From Palaemon carinicauda (lineage: Eukaryota > Arthropoda > Malacostraca > Decapoda > Palaemonidae), in assembly GCF_036898095.1 (NCBI RefSeq), contig NC_090729.1, forward strand, positions 63,266,758 to 63,330,757: DNA of 64,000 bases, written 5' to 3'. Shown one piece after another: positions 1 to 13,380 of this stretch (the stretch's first letter is position 1; each line of letters opens with the position of its first letter). The translations under genes and the position numbers were made by a program. Under the pieces are notes generated by a model that saw only the letters and a list, made by a program, of their open reading frames with translations, searched no databases and was not told the origin of the DNA.

Positions 1-1680
<1,680 letters not shown>

Positions 1681-2298
1681 ATGTTAAGATCCTGTAATTG
1701 TTATAGGTTCCTTTAATACTTAAAATAAAGGTTCCCAACAACCACAATTGAAATGTGGGAAATAAATATAAAAAGAAATGCAGAAAACACACGACACGTT
1801 ATTTCAGAAACTTATATGGAGAAAATCAACTTTTTTAATTCGTTTACTTTAATTGACAAATCATATCAATCAAACATCCACAGAAAAGGGGAACGGTCAG
1901 TAAGGTAGAAATACTTAGGGAATAATTTTCTGCAGCCGCTGCGACGATACTGTTATGAAGACTTCAGGGATGAGAACGTTACATAAAGTCTGCTGAAGGT
2001 ATGATAAAACTGCCACGATGACCAGATTTGAAGACGTCTCTAGAAGGGTGGCATCAGGAGGGTACATCAGAGGTCTTCTTCCAAGAATTCTTTGATAATG
2101 TTGAAAAAGGCAGTGTTGGCTACTTCTCGTCACAAGCAGGAAGGGCTGGTTGCTTCAATTTGTCTTTCCTTCTTAGCCATAACAGGATTTTTTTGGGAGA
2201 TAGTCTTTCCTTGTCAGAAGGGAAGGATAAAATCTGGCTCTATCAGACTCCTGGTCTTCTTTGCTTCTTATCTCGTTAGGATTTGGATCTCATCTGTA
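1681..2298. other. No gene recognised
   Basis: AT-rich sequence with only short chance open frames. Nothing recognisable was seen between the microsatellite and the start of the LINE 5' UTR. Confidence 0.5.
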
Positions 2299-2987
2299 GT
2301 AGGTTGGCCAGGGCACCAGCCGCCCGTTGAGATACTACCACTAGAAAGGTATTGGATCCTTTGACTGGCCAGACAGTAATGCATTGGATCCCTCTCTCTG
2401 GTCATGGCTTATTTTTTATTTGCCTACACTTACACAGAATAGTTTGGCCGATTCTTTACATATTCTCGTCTTTCCTCATACACCTGACAACAATGAGATA
2501 CTTAACACTTCTTCACCCAAGGGGTTAATTACTGTACTGCAATTTGTTCAGTGTACTTTCCTCTTGGTAAAGGTAGAAGAGACTCTTTAGCTGTGGTAAG
2601 TAGCTCTTCTAGGAGAATGACACTCCAAAATTAAACCACTGTTCTTTAGTCTTAGGTAGTGCCATAGCCTTTGTGCGATGGTCTTCCACTGTCTTGGGTT
2701 GGAGTTCTCTTGCTTGAGGGTACACTCAGGCACACTATTCTATCTTATTTTTTTTTCTTCCTCTTGTTTTTTTGAAATGGTGTGTTGGGCAGGCTTAATA
2801 GAAGGGCCATGGATGCCTGGTGGTTTATCAAGAGGTTGTCTTTTCCTTTTTCTGATTCTTTTTCTTCTCAAAACCATCCTTACTGTCCTCCCTTCAGTTG
2901 AAGTGGCTATCCTGGAGGGTATTTAGCCTTGCATGGTGTATCGGCTCCTCCATGTTGACCAGTTTTTCCGACTTTTTACTATAGTCT

Positions 2988-5899
2988 ATGGGTATCATCA
3001 ATCACTTTGTTTATAATTCTGTAAGTATTGTTTTTGTTATAATTCTTGATAATCTAGTTTTTAAGTATGATGTCTCTTTTTTATTTCTCTTAATTCTTAA
3101 TCTGTCTGGAGACATTGAGCGAAATCCGGGACCAGTGCGTCCTAGATTTCGTCAATGTCGTCTTCTGTATTGCAATATTCGTGGTCTTCATGCAAATATC
3201 CAAGACCTTACAGTTGCGTCCAGACAGTATGATATTCTTTTGTGCTCAGAAACTTTAGTTTCTAATATGAGGCACTCATCTGAGCTCCTTATAACTGGTT
3301 TTAAGAAGCCAATAATGTTGAAACGTGATGCCATCCCAAGGGCCAGGGGAATGGCGGTGTATATTAGGACCGAGTACCCTGCTTCTCATAAGTCCTGCTA
3401 TCAATGTGGATGTCATGAGATTCAGGTAATAAAAGTTTGTGGCAGGTACAACAACTTTTATTTGTGTTCGATCTACCGGAATCCAGACATGGATGATTCT
3501 ATCTTCGATTGTCTTCTTACCATTATGGCTAAGATACAAGAAGATGATAGAAAGGCTTATTTTGTCTTTGTTGGTGATTTTAATGCTCACCATAGGGAGT
3601 GGTTAAGTTCTATCTCTCCTACCGATCGCCATGGCTTAAGAGCTTTAGACTTTGCCTCTGAATCAGGCTGTGAGCAAATCAAAAATGAAGCTACTCACAG
3701 GTCTGGTAATTGCTTGGACCACGTATACACTGACTCCCCTGGCGTTATAACTAGTAAGGTTGGTTCTCGAGTCGGGACATCTGATCATGCCTTGATTTCA
3801 TTATAAGTTAAGACTGAGCAGCCTGTCCCTGGTATATCATATTCTTGTAAAATTTATATGAAATCCCAAGCAGACTGGAATGGGATTTTACATGATCTTT
3901 TGTGCTTAAATTGGTCACAATTATATAATAGTATAGATCCTGTTGTCCCTTTGAATGAAAATCTAGTCAACATAATTGATAAGCGTATCCCTTCTCGTGT
4001 GCTAAGGTACCGATTGAAGGACAAACAGTGGTTCAATGATGATTGTAGACGTGCTTTTCTGGAGAAGCAGGAGACCTATCAACTTTGGAAGGATAACAGA
4101 TCAGATTTGACCTGGAACATCTATACTCAGCTTCGAGCTTTTGCTCAGAAAGTTTATGCCTCAACTGAAAAGGAGTACAATTTAACCATAAAAGAAACAC
4201 TTTCTGGTACAACTCAGGAACATAAATGGTGGTCTACCCTTAAATCTGCACTCTTTGGTATCGATGCAACAGTTCCTCCTTTACTTAAACCAGATGGCTC
4301 AGTCACTCACTGTCCAAAGGAAAAGGCAACCCTTTTGGCTGATGTTTTTGACAGTAAACAGAGTAATGAAAAACTTGAACTTCCTCATTCCTGTTTTCCT
4401 GAGGCTAAACTAACTAGTTTAGCTTTTCGATCTCGTGAGATTAAAGCTCTGTTGGTGGACCTTGATGCTTATGGAGGTGTAGACCTAAATGGTATTTCTT
4501 AGCTCCAAAGTTATCTGTTATTTTGCGCAAGTTAGCAAGAAGAGGAGCTTTTAGCACTAGATGGAGAATTGGTAATGTTACTCCTCTATGTAAATGTTTT
4601 CGTGGTAGCTCAAGTCCCACTGATTACCGCACAATTTCCATAACTCCCATATTATCTAAAGTTTTTGAACGTTTTCTGGCAAAACGTCTTAATAGGTTTG
4701 CTGAAGGTAATCATCTACTCCCTAGTTTGCAATTTGGTTTTCGTAAAGGCCTTGGAGCATGTGATGCCCTTCTTACAATCTCCAATGCTGTACAGAAATC
4801 CCTTGATTGTGGTCGGGAAGTTCGTATGATTGGCCTTGATTTTATTGCTACCTTTGACCGTGTTAATCATGAGGCCTAGTTTTCAAACTGAAACAGTTGG
4901 GAGTGGGTGGGTCGTTTCCTAGCATTATTATTAATTTTTTAAGTAATAGATCTCAAAGAGTTGTTGTTGATGGGCACCATAGTGATTATAGGAATGTAAT
5001 ATTCGGTGTTCCACAGGGTAGTGTTCTTGGCCCATTACTTTTCATACTATATACACATGACATGTGGTTTGGCCTAGAAAACAAGCTTGTATGCAGATGA
5101 TGCTACTCTCTTTGCATCAATTCCATCCTCTGAATGTAAATCTAGGGTTGGTGAATCCCTTAATAGAGATTTAGCTGGAATTAGTGCATGGTGCAAATTA
5201 TGGGGTATGAAGTTGAATCCTAACAAAACTCAAAGTATGATCGTAAGTAAGTCAAGGACGGTGGCTCCTCAACATCCGGATCTCAGTATTGATAATGTTC
5301 CTTTATATATGTATGACTCTTTCAAAATTTTGGGTGTGATTCTCGACAGTAAATTTACTTTTGAGAAACATATAAGGTCTGTGTCTTCTTCAGCTGCACA
5401 AAAAATAGGCTTATTGAGAAAGTCTTTCAAGATTTTCGGTGATCAATCTATTCTGAAGAAGTGTTTTAATTCTTTCATTCTACCTTGTTTTGAGTATTGT
5501 TCTCCTGTCTGGTGTTCAGCTGCTGATTCTCATCTTAATTTGTTGGACAAAAACTTACGGTCTATTAAATTTCTTATTCCTGATCTAGATATTAATCTCT
5601 GGCACCGTCGTTCAATTAGTTCATTATGCATGTTGCATAAGATTTTTTATAACTCTAACCATCCTTTACATTCAGATCTCCCTGGACAATTCTATCCTGT
5701 TCGTAATACTAGGCAGGTAGTTAATTCTAATAGCCAGGCCTTCTCCATCACGAGGCTCAATACTATGCAGTACTCTAGAAGTTTTATTCCAGCTGTGACC
5801 AAGTTGTGGAATGATCTTCCTAATTGGGTGGTTGAATCAGTAGAACTTCAAAAGTTCAAAGTTGGAGCAAATGCTTTTTTGTTGACCAGGCGAACATGA
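2988..5899 (+). pseudogene. LINE copy A ORF2: 2A-like leader, APE endonuclease, reverse transcriptase
   Basis: The first segment (2988-3806, 272 codons) starts at an ATG. It has a hydrophobic N terminus, a GDIERNPGP motif at residues 41-49, then endonuclease motifs CNIRG, SETL, YRNP, GDFNAHH and S-D-H near the end. In-frame TAA at 3804 replaces a sense codon seen in copy B. The frame continues to 4502 (linker and start of RT), where a 31-bp deletion between short ATTT repeats, judged against copy B, breaks the frame. RT continues at 4523-4879, loses one base near 4866, resumes at 4897-5100 with GVPQGSVLGPLLF, and after another shift reads YADD at 5087-5899 through the RT C terminus. There are at least four lesions, so it is dead, but all domains are visible. 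Confidence 0.88.
3108..3134 (+). other. 2A-like peptide motif GDIERNPGP
   Basis: Residues 41-49 of the LINE ORF2 read G-D-I-E-R-N-P-G-P, matching the core D(V/I)ExNPGP of 2A sequences. In viruses and some non-LTR elements this core makes the ribosome skip the Gly-Pro bond. It follows a run of about 20 mostly hydrophobic residues, as in active 2A peptides. Skipping would release a short leader of 48 residues and a downstream endonuclease-RT protein starting with Pro. The motif is seen directly; activity is inferred. Confidence 0.75.
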
Positions 5900-6145
5900 G
5901 TCTTTTTATAGTTTATTTATGACATGTTTGTTTTTGTTGTTGTTAATAGTTTATATATGACATGTCTGTTTTGACGTTGTTACTTATTTTAGAATGAATT
6001 ATTGTTAATTTGTTCTCTTCATTTATTTATTTCCTTATTTCTTTTCCTCACTGGGCTATTTTTCCCTGTTGGAGCCCCTGGGCTTATAGCATCTTGCTTT
6101 TCCAACTAAGGTTGTAGCTTGGATAGTAATAATAATAATAATAGT
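5900..6145 (+). repeat. LINE copy A 3' UTR and (ATA)n tail
   Basis: The 3' UTR holds two near repeats of a TATAGTTTAT...GACATG motif (about 5907 and 5948). It ends with the block GAGCCCCTGGGCTTATAGCA, a TTTTCCAACTA motif and an (ATA)n tail. The same block occurs at 14300 (+) and 47740 (-), so it marks the family's 3' end and probably the RT recognition region. Confidence 0.8.
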
Positions 6146-7060
6146 TGCTCTCCTGTCTTATATCCTGTCATATCTCTCTTGGACAATATATGGGTGGAGT
6201 TAATTACAGTGGGCAGTGGTCATTTCCATAAAAAGCCTTTTTTTTTTTTTTTTTTAAATTCTGCTTCTCTATTGGTTTCATAAAAAACGCCCACTTTGAT
6301 CATGTCATGGACAGCCTTTGACAATGCTCACTCAGAGCTAGCGACCAGAGTGCTGTCTGGCGACGCAGTTTGGTTCCTTTTCCAGATGTACCACATCCAT
6401 AAGATGGCCATGGTTGGTGCACACAAAAACACAAGAAGTCAAGAAAGTGGTAAGCTTGAAGTATGATGGTTAACAGGCTGTCTGGCCCCTCAATTCATCT
6501 TAGAGCTCATCTCGTACAAATGTGCAAAGGTCTGTCAGCTTCCAGCTTCCCATGAATGGAGGAGTGTAAGCTAAGAACCTGCACAAACATGAAAAAAGAG
6601 TGACTCTGATTACTCCTGCAAAAATAATACAAATTATTCACATAATACCAGAAATAATTTAAAACATGATAACTTTTTAACAGTTAATTGTTACCAATTC
6701 TCCAGTGGAAGGTTTATACTATAACATACAACATGATTAATATTGAACAACAACAATAACAAAAAAAATAAAAACAGTAAGATACTGTATTACATATCAT
6801 AATTTGCCCAAGTGTTCAGAGAAATGCTGTATTCAAACATAAGATCCATGGGCATCTTCAGTTAAACAGATAACTTATTTTAGAAAAAAAAAAGTTTATA
6901 TACAGCCAAGTCAACGTGACACAAAAGTCATAGTGCTTCATATGATTACAATTGCTATAATAACTAAATAGGCTGCTGAAATCGAAATAAAATGTGAAAA
7001 AAATATTAACATGGATGCAGAAAAATACAAGTAGGTTCTATGCACAATATTCACATAAAC
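6146..7060. other. No gene recognised
   Basis: AT-rich sequence with a run of 16 T at about 6240 and a few short A runs. No element or gene could be identified. Confidence 0.5.
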
Positions 7061-7061
7061 C

Positions 7062-7097
7062 CTATTGCACACACACACATGCACACACACACATAGG

Positions 7098-7187
<90 letters not shown>
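7062..7187. repeat. (CA)n and (TA)n microsatellites
   Basis: A short (CA)n stretch with interruptions (about 7066-7094) is followed by roughly 85 bp of TA dinucleotides. Confidence 0.96.
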
Positions 7188-7189
<2 letters not shown>

Positions 7190-7234
7190 TGTGTGTGGTT
7201 TTATTATTTCACAACAATCCTAACAATGTATGAT

Positions 7235-8720
7235 TTACTGATTACATTTTACACAAATGATTTTCTTGATTAAAATGTTTGTACATTCCCCACATACAAA
7301 CTTTTTGCACTTACAGCAGATTTCTGTTGTCTTATTCCCTTTACACTCGCTTATCTGGCGCTGTTTTCTCTTGTTTGAGGTATTTGGAACATCTGCATCA
7401 GCTTAAGCATCAGCGTCACTTTCACTGCTTCCTTTGTCATGAATGTTTCTGAAGGTTTTCTAAAGTTCCTCAGCTAACTTGGACAGGCCATCTTCGTGAA
7501 GGGGCTTTTGTAGTGTAGGCTATAATTTTGCCATTCGATCCACGACATCAACTCCAAGTTTCGAATCATTGTAGTAACTAATAGTGTCTGAGGTTCTCTT
7601 AGCATCATTTCCAATTTCTACCTTCTTATGAACTACAATAAGTGGGAGAAAATTTTTATTTGGCTTGCACTGATACACTGTCAAAGTGCACTGATTATTG
7701 TTTAGTATTTGTGATCTGTACTGCTTGTCACAGATGTGAAAAAGATCAGTGGTCACATTTCTCCCTTTCCCTGTATATGGTTCTGTGAGCTTGAGAACAA
7801 CGTATTCCAAGAGTGGTTTGTTTGATGGATGACTCTCGTCTTTTCCAAGATAAGGGAATCCATTGAGAAGGTGTTTTGATTTTGCGTCGGCTGCTAACCA
7901 AAATTTTATTCCAAACTTATCAGGCTTACTAGCAATATATTGGGTAAAAGGACACCTGCATTTTGCTCATCTACGGTTATATTTTCACTTCGCCTTTAAC
8001 GAGAAATACTGTTTTTGATGAATCTGACCAAAACTTCTGAAATCATAGTAAATTTGTAAGTTTGCATTCAAATGGATATTGATGATCGAATGTCAAATCT
8101 TAGGAATTTCATAATTTCTTTGAAATGTATTCTTGACATTGTCTCTCGGAAAAGGGAGGTCCCCATTTTATTGACCAAAGTTTTTCAACAGATTGTCCTT
8201 TTGCAAGAACTCCTCTGGCACACATAATGCCTACAGTAGCATAAATCTCTTCAAATGATATGTTCTAATTCTCATCATTCAATTTCATTCTCGCTTCAAT
8301 TTCTGTACACTTTTGTATGTTTGGAAATGAAGTCGTCTATCAATAATCTGAAAGCGCTCGGAACTTGTCCAGGAAAAACTTGACGTTTGTCAAGGGATGT
8401 TGGTCCCAGTATTTCTAGTATTATGTTTTGGGCGGTAATACTCCTATAATTGACAGAATCCTGTTCGATAACTTCCCACTTTGTTCATCTGTTCCATCCT
8501 TGCCAGTCAGAATAGTAGTACAAGTTGTTTGCACATCTACAGTATCTTCTTTGTTTGAAAGAGCAACAGTGCTTTGCAACGGTTAGTTTTCATTATCACT
8601 ATCCTCATGATAATCATCAGATTCGGATGATATTTCTTGATTGGGGATATACTCCTTTTCTTCATATTCAGATATTGGATCTCCTTTAGACTTAGATTCA
8701 GATAGTGTCGACAATTATGT
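7235..8720 (-). pseudogene. Decayed piggyBac-family transposase
   Basis: Read on the minus strand, the N-terminal part (about 8590-8710) is acidic and Ser/Glu-rich. The middle keeps the DDE core signatures: a KFGIKFWLAADAKS stretch near 7900, then LTEPYTGKGRNVTTD at about 7735-7790, and a GVDVVDRM motif at the end of the open piece 7520-7810. The C terminus (7235-7340) is a Cys-rich domain with C-C-x-C, C-x2-C and C-x2-C steps and a TAA at 7235-7237, as in piggyBac transposases that bind their ends with a cross-brace zinc domain. Many stops and shifts interrupt it. The family would cut and paste at TTAA sites. Inactive remnant. Confidence 0.85.
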
Positions 8721-9097
8721 CACAATTAAACATTCGACAGAGAGCGTTTGTACGACATGTTTACCCTTTGGTACTTCAAGGGAAACTGACTGAAACGATA
8801 ACACGCCGCCAGCCGCCAGCGGCCAGACTTACAGGCGCAGGGAATACACGCCGCCAAACGTTTTGACTGGCGCGGCACCATAATTACCATTGCATTGCTG
8901 CCTAGCGGTCAAAATGACCCTTCAGTCGTTCTAGGTATTACATAATATATCTCAAAGGATTATAGCATATTTTGATTTTCACTTACTATCAATATATATC
9001 ATGAAAAATTAGTTATAGTCAATGAATATCAAGTTTGTTGGGGAAACATTATAATAGCTCTATGCATCCGAAATCAAAATGGTCGTTCTAGAGTTAA
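8721..9097 (-). mobile_element. 5' end of the piggyBac remnant with candidate TIR and TTAA
   Basis: Beyond the transposase start the sequence reaches TTAA at 9094-9097, preceded on the reverse strand by CTCTAGAACGACC. A second copy of CTAGAACGAC lies about 150 bp inside (near 8930) next to the perfect palindrome GGTCAAAATGACC at about 8909-8921. A terminal repeat with a subterminal copy next to TTAA is how piggyBac ends are built. The opposite end was not found; it may have been lost at the microsatellite near 7100-7190. Confidence 0.45.
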
Positions 9098-9104
9098 AGG
9101 TTAC

Positions 9105-9345
9105 TCATGAATGGCTGAGGCAAGGGACGGTAACAATGCCTTAACTAGCAGGATAATGGCCTGGATACTGTCCATGTATACATAAGCCAGCAATGGCTCT
9201 TGAGGACTCAGCAGGTTGACCTATAGGCTTACACAGATACAGCCCCATCATTATCTCACAAGGATGGCATAGTTGGAGACACTACAAAAATACTATCGAG
9301 CTTGTGCGAGACTCAAACCCCAGTCCAGAAGATCACCATGCCTAT
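9105..9345 (-). mobile_element. Old tRNA-like SINE
   Basis: The reverse strand carries a pol III B-box-like GGTTTGAGTCTC near 9308-9319 and a body that resembles the SINEs at 47335 and 47833 (an ACTCAGCAGGT / CCTATAGG block and a GGTCAGTCTCTAG-like block, here diverged). No protein is encoded. It would depend on a LINE RT for movement. It is heavily diverged and its ends are approximate. Confidence 0.55.
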
Positions 9346-9628
9346 TATCCAAATTTTTTTTTTTTTTTTAACAATGATATCTGGCAAACGTTATAGAATT
9401 CAGATTTTTTCAGCAAAATGTCTATATCCACATTGTTCACTGACCTTATATTTGGAAGACAAATTACAGACACCACGAGAAGGGTTACAGAAGGTGTTGA
9501 GTTATTATAACCAAAATGTGTATGTCTACTGTATGTTTGAAACTTTCGAATATCCGGTGTCAGGACTATACAATAAGCTTCCACTTGACATCCAAAAGCC
9601 TAAAGATATTAAAGCTTTCGAGAAGTAA
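9302..9628 (+). pseudogene. Fragment resembling a LINE RT C-terminal tail
   Basis: An open stretch of 108 codons ends with a L-Y-N-K-L-P-L-D-I pattern followed by K-x-F-E-K. It resembles the tail found after reverse transcriptases of many LINEs (a W/L-N-x-L-P-x-x-I then a Lys-rich helix). The match is short and there is no RT core upstream, so this is a weak call. The same peptide region recurs at the duplicated copy near 11136-11190. Confidence 0.3.
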
Positions 9629-10019
9629 CTGGAGACTTTTTTGTTCCCCGAAGAGATTCAATAATGTGGATTTGAAAATCAACGAGTAATACCTACTGTG
9701 TTACAGTCAGCTCACGCTTTACACGAGTTTAATCTTCGAAATTTCCTTCACTTGCAACACATCCATATAACCTACTAAATAAAGAAATCGGATATTTTTG
9801 AAAAATATTCTTGCAGCAGAACTATTTCAAACAGATCGCTACCCTTTGTACTTAGCTAGCTTCGCATCACTTTCCTCCGAGCAGTACAACATCCCATCTC
9901 AGTCAAGCTTGTCACTAGATTTATAATTTCAGGGCCTTTACACTGGGCATGTCAAATTTCTGGAGAATTTAGCATGGTTTTATCATTTGGTATAGTTTTG
10001 ATATTTTATGCTGTCACAT

Positions 10020-11059
10020 TGTCATGCCATTTGCAGTGACTTTTCACTAATCTCTTACTGTCGTTAATTGTCCTGACTTACATTCGGAGGCTACCATTCA
10101 ATTTAGGACAATCAACTTATTCTTGGCTAGCCTATCTATAACAAACTAAATCTTGGCCTAGGCTAATACCGTGTAGGCTACAACATAGGTATAGACTAAT
10201 ACTCTAAGCATAGTCTTAAAGTTAAACTTGACTCTTGCTGTGGAGAAGGAAGGATCTTCATTTGCAGTAGAGGTTGAGGGAAAGGCTGGTTCCCGGGTCT
10301 TTTTTATTTCTTACTTCTACAAGTGCTGATACATGACAGGTACTCCAAACTGGTACTCTTCATTTAGGACCACGATCCTATGTCAATCAACATGCAATTC
10401 GTAGCCTAGGCTATACTGTACTCTTACCTAACCAACTGGTTATGCTGCACAGTTAGCACATCTTAACTTACTGTTGCTAGCCCACTTCCAATCACATGCA
10501 AGCGCAGCATGAAGCAGTTTTAGTACTGGCAAAATTATCGTAACCTTATTTGATAATTCTGTTATTACATTTAAAAAGATAATCACAATAGACAATATCA
10601 ATGGTTATTAAAACCCAAAAATTATAACTAAAACACGTGCATACCTTTTATAGGGGAGAAAGTAAAAATCTCACATAATAATAAGGGGAACAACACCATT
10701 TCCCCCCTACACTAATCATTGTCGACTTGAAGAGTGTGCTCTGAGCTTACCTCACACACCTACGCCCGAGACTCACACAAATACACCTTTGCTTACCTTG
10801 TGCACTCATTTTGAGTGCACAAGTAAGCAAAGGCATAGTTGTGTGAGCCTCGGTCGTATGTGTGGGAGGTAAGCTGCAGACACAACTACTCCTTTGTTAC
10901 GCCTCTCTACACCTTTGCGCATGCACACACGATCGTACACCATCTCAACACGTGTGGCTAACATAACATTTTGATGAGATGAAAACCAATTCGTTTATTA
11001 AGTCTAATAATCATCAAGGAAATTACCATTCCGTTAAATGAAGCTTTTCTGCCATTATA
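10020..11059 (-). mobile_element. Solo LTR of the Gypsy family at 54357-62189
   Basis: It aligns over its whole length with the 1025-bp LTRs of the young Gypsy (TGTCATGCC start, CATTATA in place of CATTACA at the end). Flanking bases are ACAT on the left and CCAT on the right, a probable worn 4-bp target duplication. No internal Gypsy sequence is present, as expected after LTR-LTR recombination. It carries an inverted duplication absent from the other two LTRs. Confidence 0.88.
10744..10875. repeat. Long near-perfect inverted repeat (hairpin) in the solo LTR
   Basis: The arm 10744-10808 is the near-perfect reverse complement of 10812-10875 with a 3-base loop. The arms span AGCTTACCTC...TGCACTCA. 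The equivalent place in the LTRs at 54357 and 61165 has one arm only, so the second arm arose by inverted duplication in this copy or its lineage. Confidence 0.88.
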
Positions 11060-11640
11060 CCATAATGTTGTGATTTTCCCGCTGAAAGTAGATATGATAA
11101 ACAGGTTGCCCTCCAGAGTCCTTCATCCCAAGCTCTCACTTGACATCGGAAAGACTTGAAGATATTAAAGCTTTTTAAGAAGAAACTGAATTGCTTCAAT
11201 TATGTAGATTTGAAAATTAATTTTGAATTACTACTGTGTTACAGTTAGATCTCATTTTACCCGAGTTTAATTTTCGTAATTTCACTCACATGGAACAAAA
11301 CCGTATAACCTACTTGATAAAAAAAATAGATATTTGAGGGAAATATTCTTGGGGTAGAAAGATTTCAAACAGACCGCTAATCTTTTCACTTGGTTAGCTT
11401 TGGGTCACTTCCCTCTCCAAGCAGTACAACATCCCATCTTCGTCTAGCTTGTCACCAGAGTTGTACTTTCAGGGCCTTTGCCCTAGATCTGGCACATTTC
11501 TGGAGAATTTAGCATGATCTTATTATTTGGCATCATTTTGATATTTTACGCCAACACAAAATGTTGTGATTTTCCCGCTGAAAGTATATATTATGATAAA
11601 CTGGTTGCCCTTCAGAGTCTTTCTTCCCAACATGACTTAT

Positions 11641-13035
11641 TGAAACTGTTTCAGCTTTATCATTGTTATATCGTCAGAAATTATCTAAGGCATTGTAACA
11701 GATCATGTAGTGTGTATTCAACATCATAAATGGCAGAAAGCTCCCTTTTCCTTGTAAGATTACCCAGCCATGAGCTGGACAAGGAGCTTGTGTTTGCAGC
11801 CTGTAGCTAACCATACAGTTGGTTGGTTGGTCTAGATTGCCCGGGCATTATGCCCGAATTGGGGCTCTTTGACTCGAGGTCATAGCCCCAAACGGGTGCA
11901 GTCGTGACCTTAGTCAGTTCCGCGATTACAAGTTGTCGGCTCTCTAGGGTCTTATTCTTTCTAATCAGTAGCTTTTTGCAGAGCTGTTCCACTCAATAAT
12001 TGTTAATCAGTTCGCTCAAACAGCAAGCTCCAACACAAGCTAATCATACGAAATTATTATTAAAGCTCTCAAAAGGAAACTCAGGATTTTCTTAAATCAA
12101 TAAGTAATTAAGTAAATTAAGTAAGTACTTAAGAGGCACACAACAGCTACACAATTTTCTTAGGTACTTTGTACTACATGGCTTTATTCACTGTATTGCA
12201 AAAGAAAGGAGCAAATTTTCGATTTGTAGATAATGTCATGCTCAGATAACTGATACTGTAGTGTATATTACTAAATTATATGTACTTAATCTGTCTAGTA
12301 CCAGAACCAAGTTTCATGGTAATGTAAGTGTTTGCTGTTTTCATTCGGACGACTTGACTATTTGATAACCTATTGCACACGTAGCCTACATTTACAACAA
12401 ACAATACATTACTCTAAAACTGTAGGTTACTTTGCAATATGTATATAAATTAAGATTAGCTAAGTGTACAAAAGTAGAGACCGTTTTAGGCCTAAGTATC
12501 TTAATGATTATGTAGAATGTTTGTCAGGTCATGCAAATATAACTAATGATTATTGTTATCATAAGAGTTATGTACTTCAAACCTATTATGATGCTACGGG
12601 ATGGGTGAATGCAGTTCGTTGGGACAGGGTAAGCTAAGAATACAGTATTTTAAAGGGGAGTCTCCTTAGGGCCTAGATACCCCTATAGGTAAGAATAGTG
12701 CTCTCAGGTTAGGTTAGGTGGGGAACCTTAGATTAGGTGACGTTCTTGTTTGTGTTTCCCTTAAAAAATGTAGTTTATCTAGGTTCCAATAGTTTGCAAC
12801 CGTCTACTGTATAAGTATTCTCGTGGCAATTTGTTGGCTGCGCACAATATAGCAATTCTCAAAGTTTTTTTTTTTTTTGTATGACTGGTTCCAATACCTT
12901 GGTGGATTATTATATTTTTGTGAATTTGAATGTAATTATTTATAAAATTTAATCTACTCAATATTTTAATATTCATATTTAAAAGTATATTAAGATTTCA
13001 ATCTATACACAATCACTTTTCTAGGATCTAATATA
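11641..13035. other. No gene recognised
   Basis: AT-rich sequence. A GC-richer patch at 11820-11960 contains the palindromic GCCCGGGCATTATGCCCG and may be a remnant of a repeat. A poly(T) lies at about 12866-12879. Open frames are short and not convincing. Confidence 0.5.
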
Positions 13036-13380
13036 CTACTTTAATAAGTTCTTCACTTTCCGTAACTCATAAACTCTACGGGCCAACCAAGGGAAAGGCC
13101 CGTGCCAACAACAAGTGTTGGCTTTAATACCCCAACAACAACTCATAAACTCTGATATTATGCGATCATTTTGTAGAGTAGATATAGATCTGCTCATTAA
13201 AGCCCATTTCATTGCTGGGTGCCAACGCATATCTAACTATAACGAAGTCTTCACCACCCGCAAGTTATAACGAAGTTTGAACCTCTGATTATACATGTAA
13301 ATTTTGAAGAGTACATATTTAGATGATAGATCTGCTCCTAAGTTTCCCTTTCATCGCTGGATGCTAACGCAACAGTTTGT
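13036..13380. repeat. Dispersed repeat also present at the window end, with an internal duplication
   Basis: The block at about 13074-13130 (ACGGGCCAACCAAGGGAAAG and onward) recurs almost identically at 63950-64000, so it is a dispersed family. Just downstream, a segment starting AGATCTGCTC and ending TGCCAACGCA / TGCTAACGCA is present twice, at about 13187-13230 and 13328-13372. No coding function seen. Confidence 0.75.

Larger units (their letters stand above)
2299..6145 (+). mobile_element. LINE copy A, near full length, CR1/L2-like (Jockey superfamily) with 2A motif
   Basis: The element has a 5' UTR (about 2299-2987), one large ORF2 (2988-5899, broken) and a 3' UTR ending in an (ATA)n tail at about 6127-6143. 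The 5' boundary is set by the shared start with the deletion derivative at 13730. The 3' end is shared with copies at 14290 and 47690. It encodes an APE endonuclease followed by a reverse transcriptase, the layout of target-primed non-LTR retrotransposons. The microsatellite-type tail, rather than poly(A), fits the CR1/L2 group. Clade assignment is an inference from motifs only. Confidence 0.8.
9577..11640 (+). repeat. Tandem duplication of a ~0.5-kb unit, first copy split by a solo LTR
   Basis: Sequence from about 9577 (ACTTGACATC...) to 10019 plus 11060-11135 aligns with 11136-11625. Shared landmarks include CTACTGTGTTACAGT, GCAGTACAACATCCCATCT, TTCTGGAGAATTTAGCATG and GTTGTGATTTTCCCGCTGAAAG. 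The copies are clearly diverged (many substitutions), so the duplication is old. The first copy is interrupted by the LTR at 10020-11059. Confidence 0.8.

Noticed and set aside
12779..12976. Minus-strand 65-codon frame near a poly(T)
   Set aside because: AT-rich, low-complexity, no motif.
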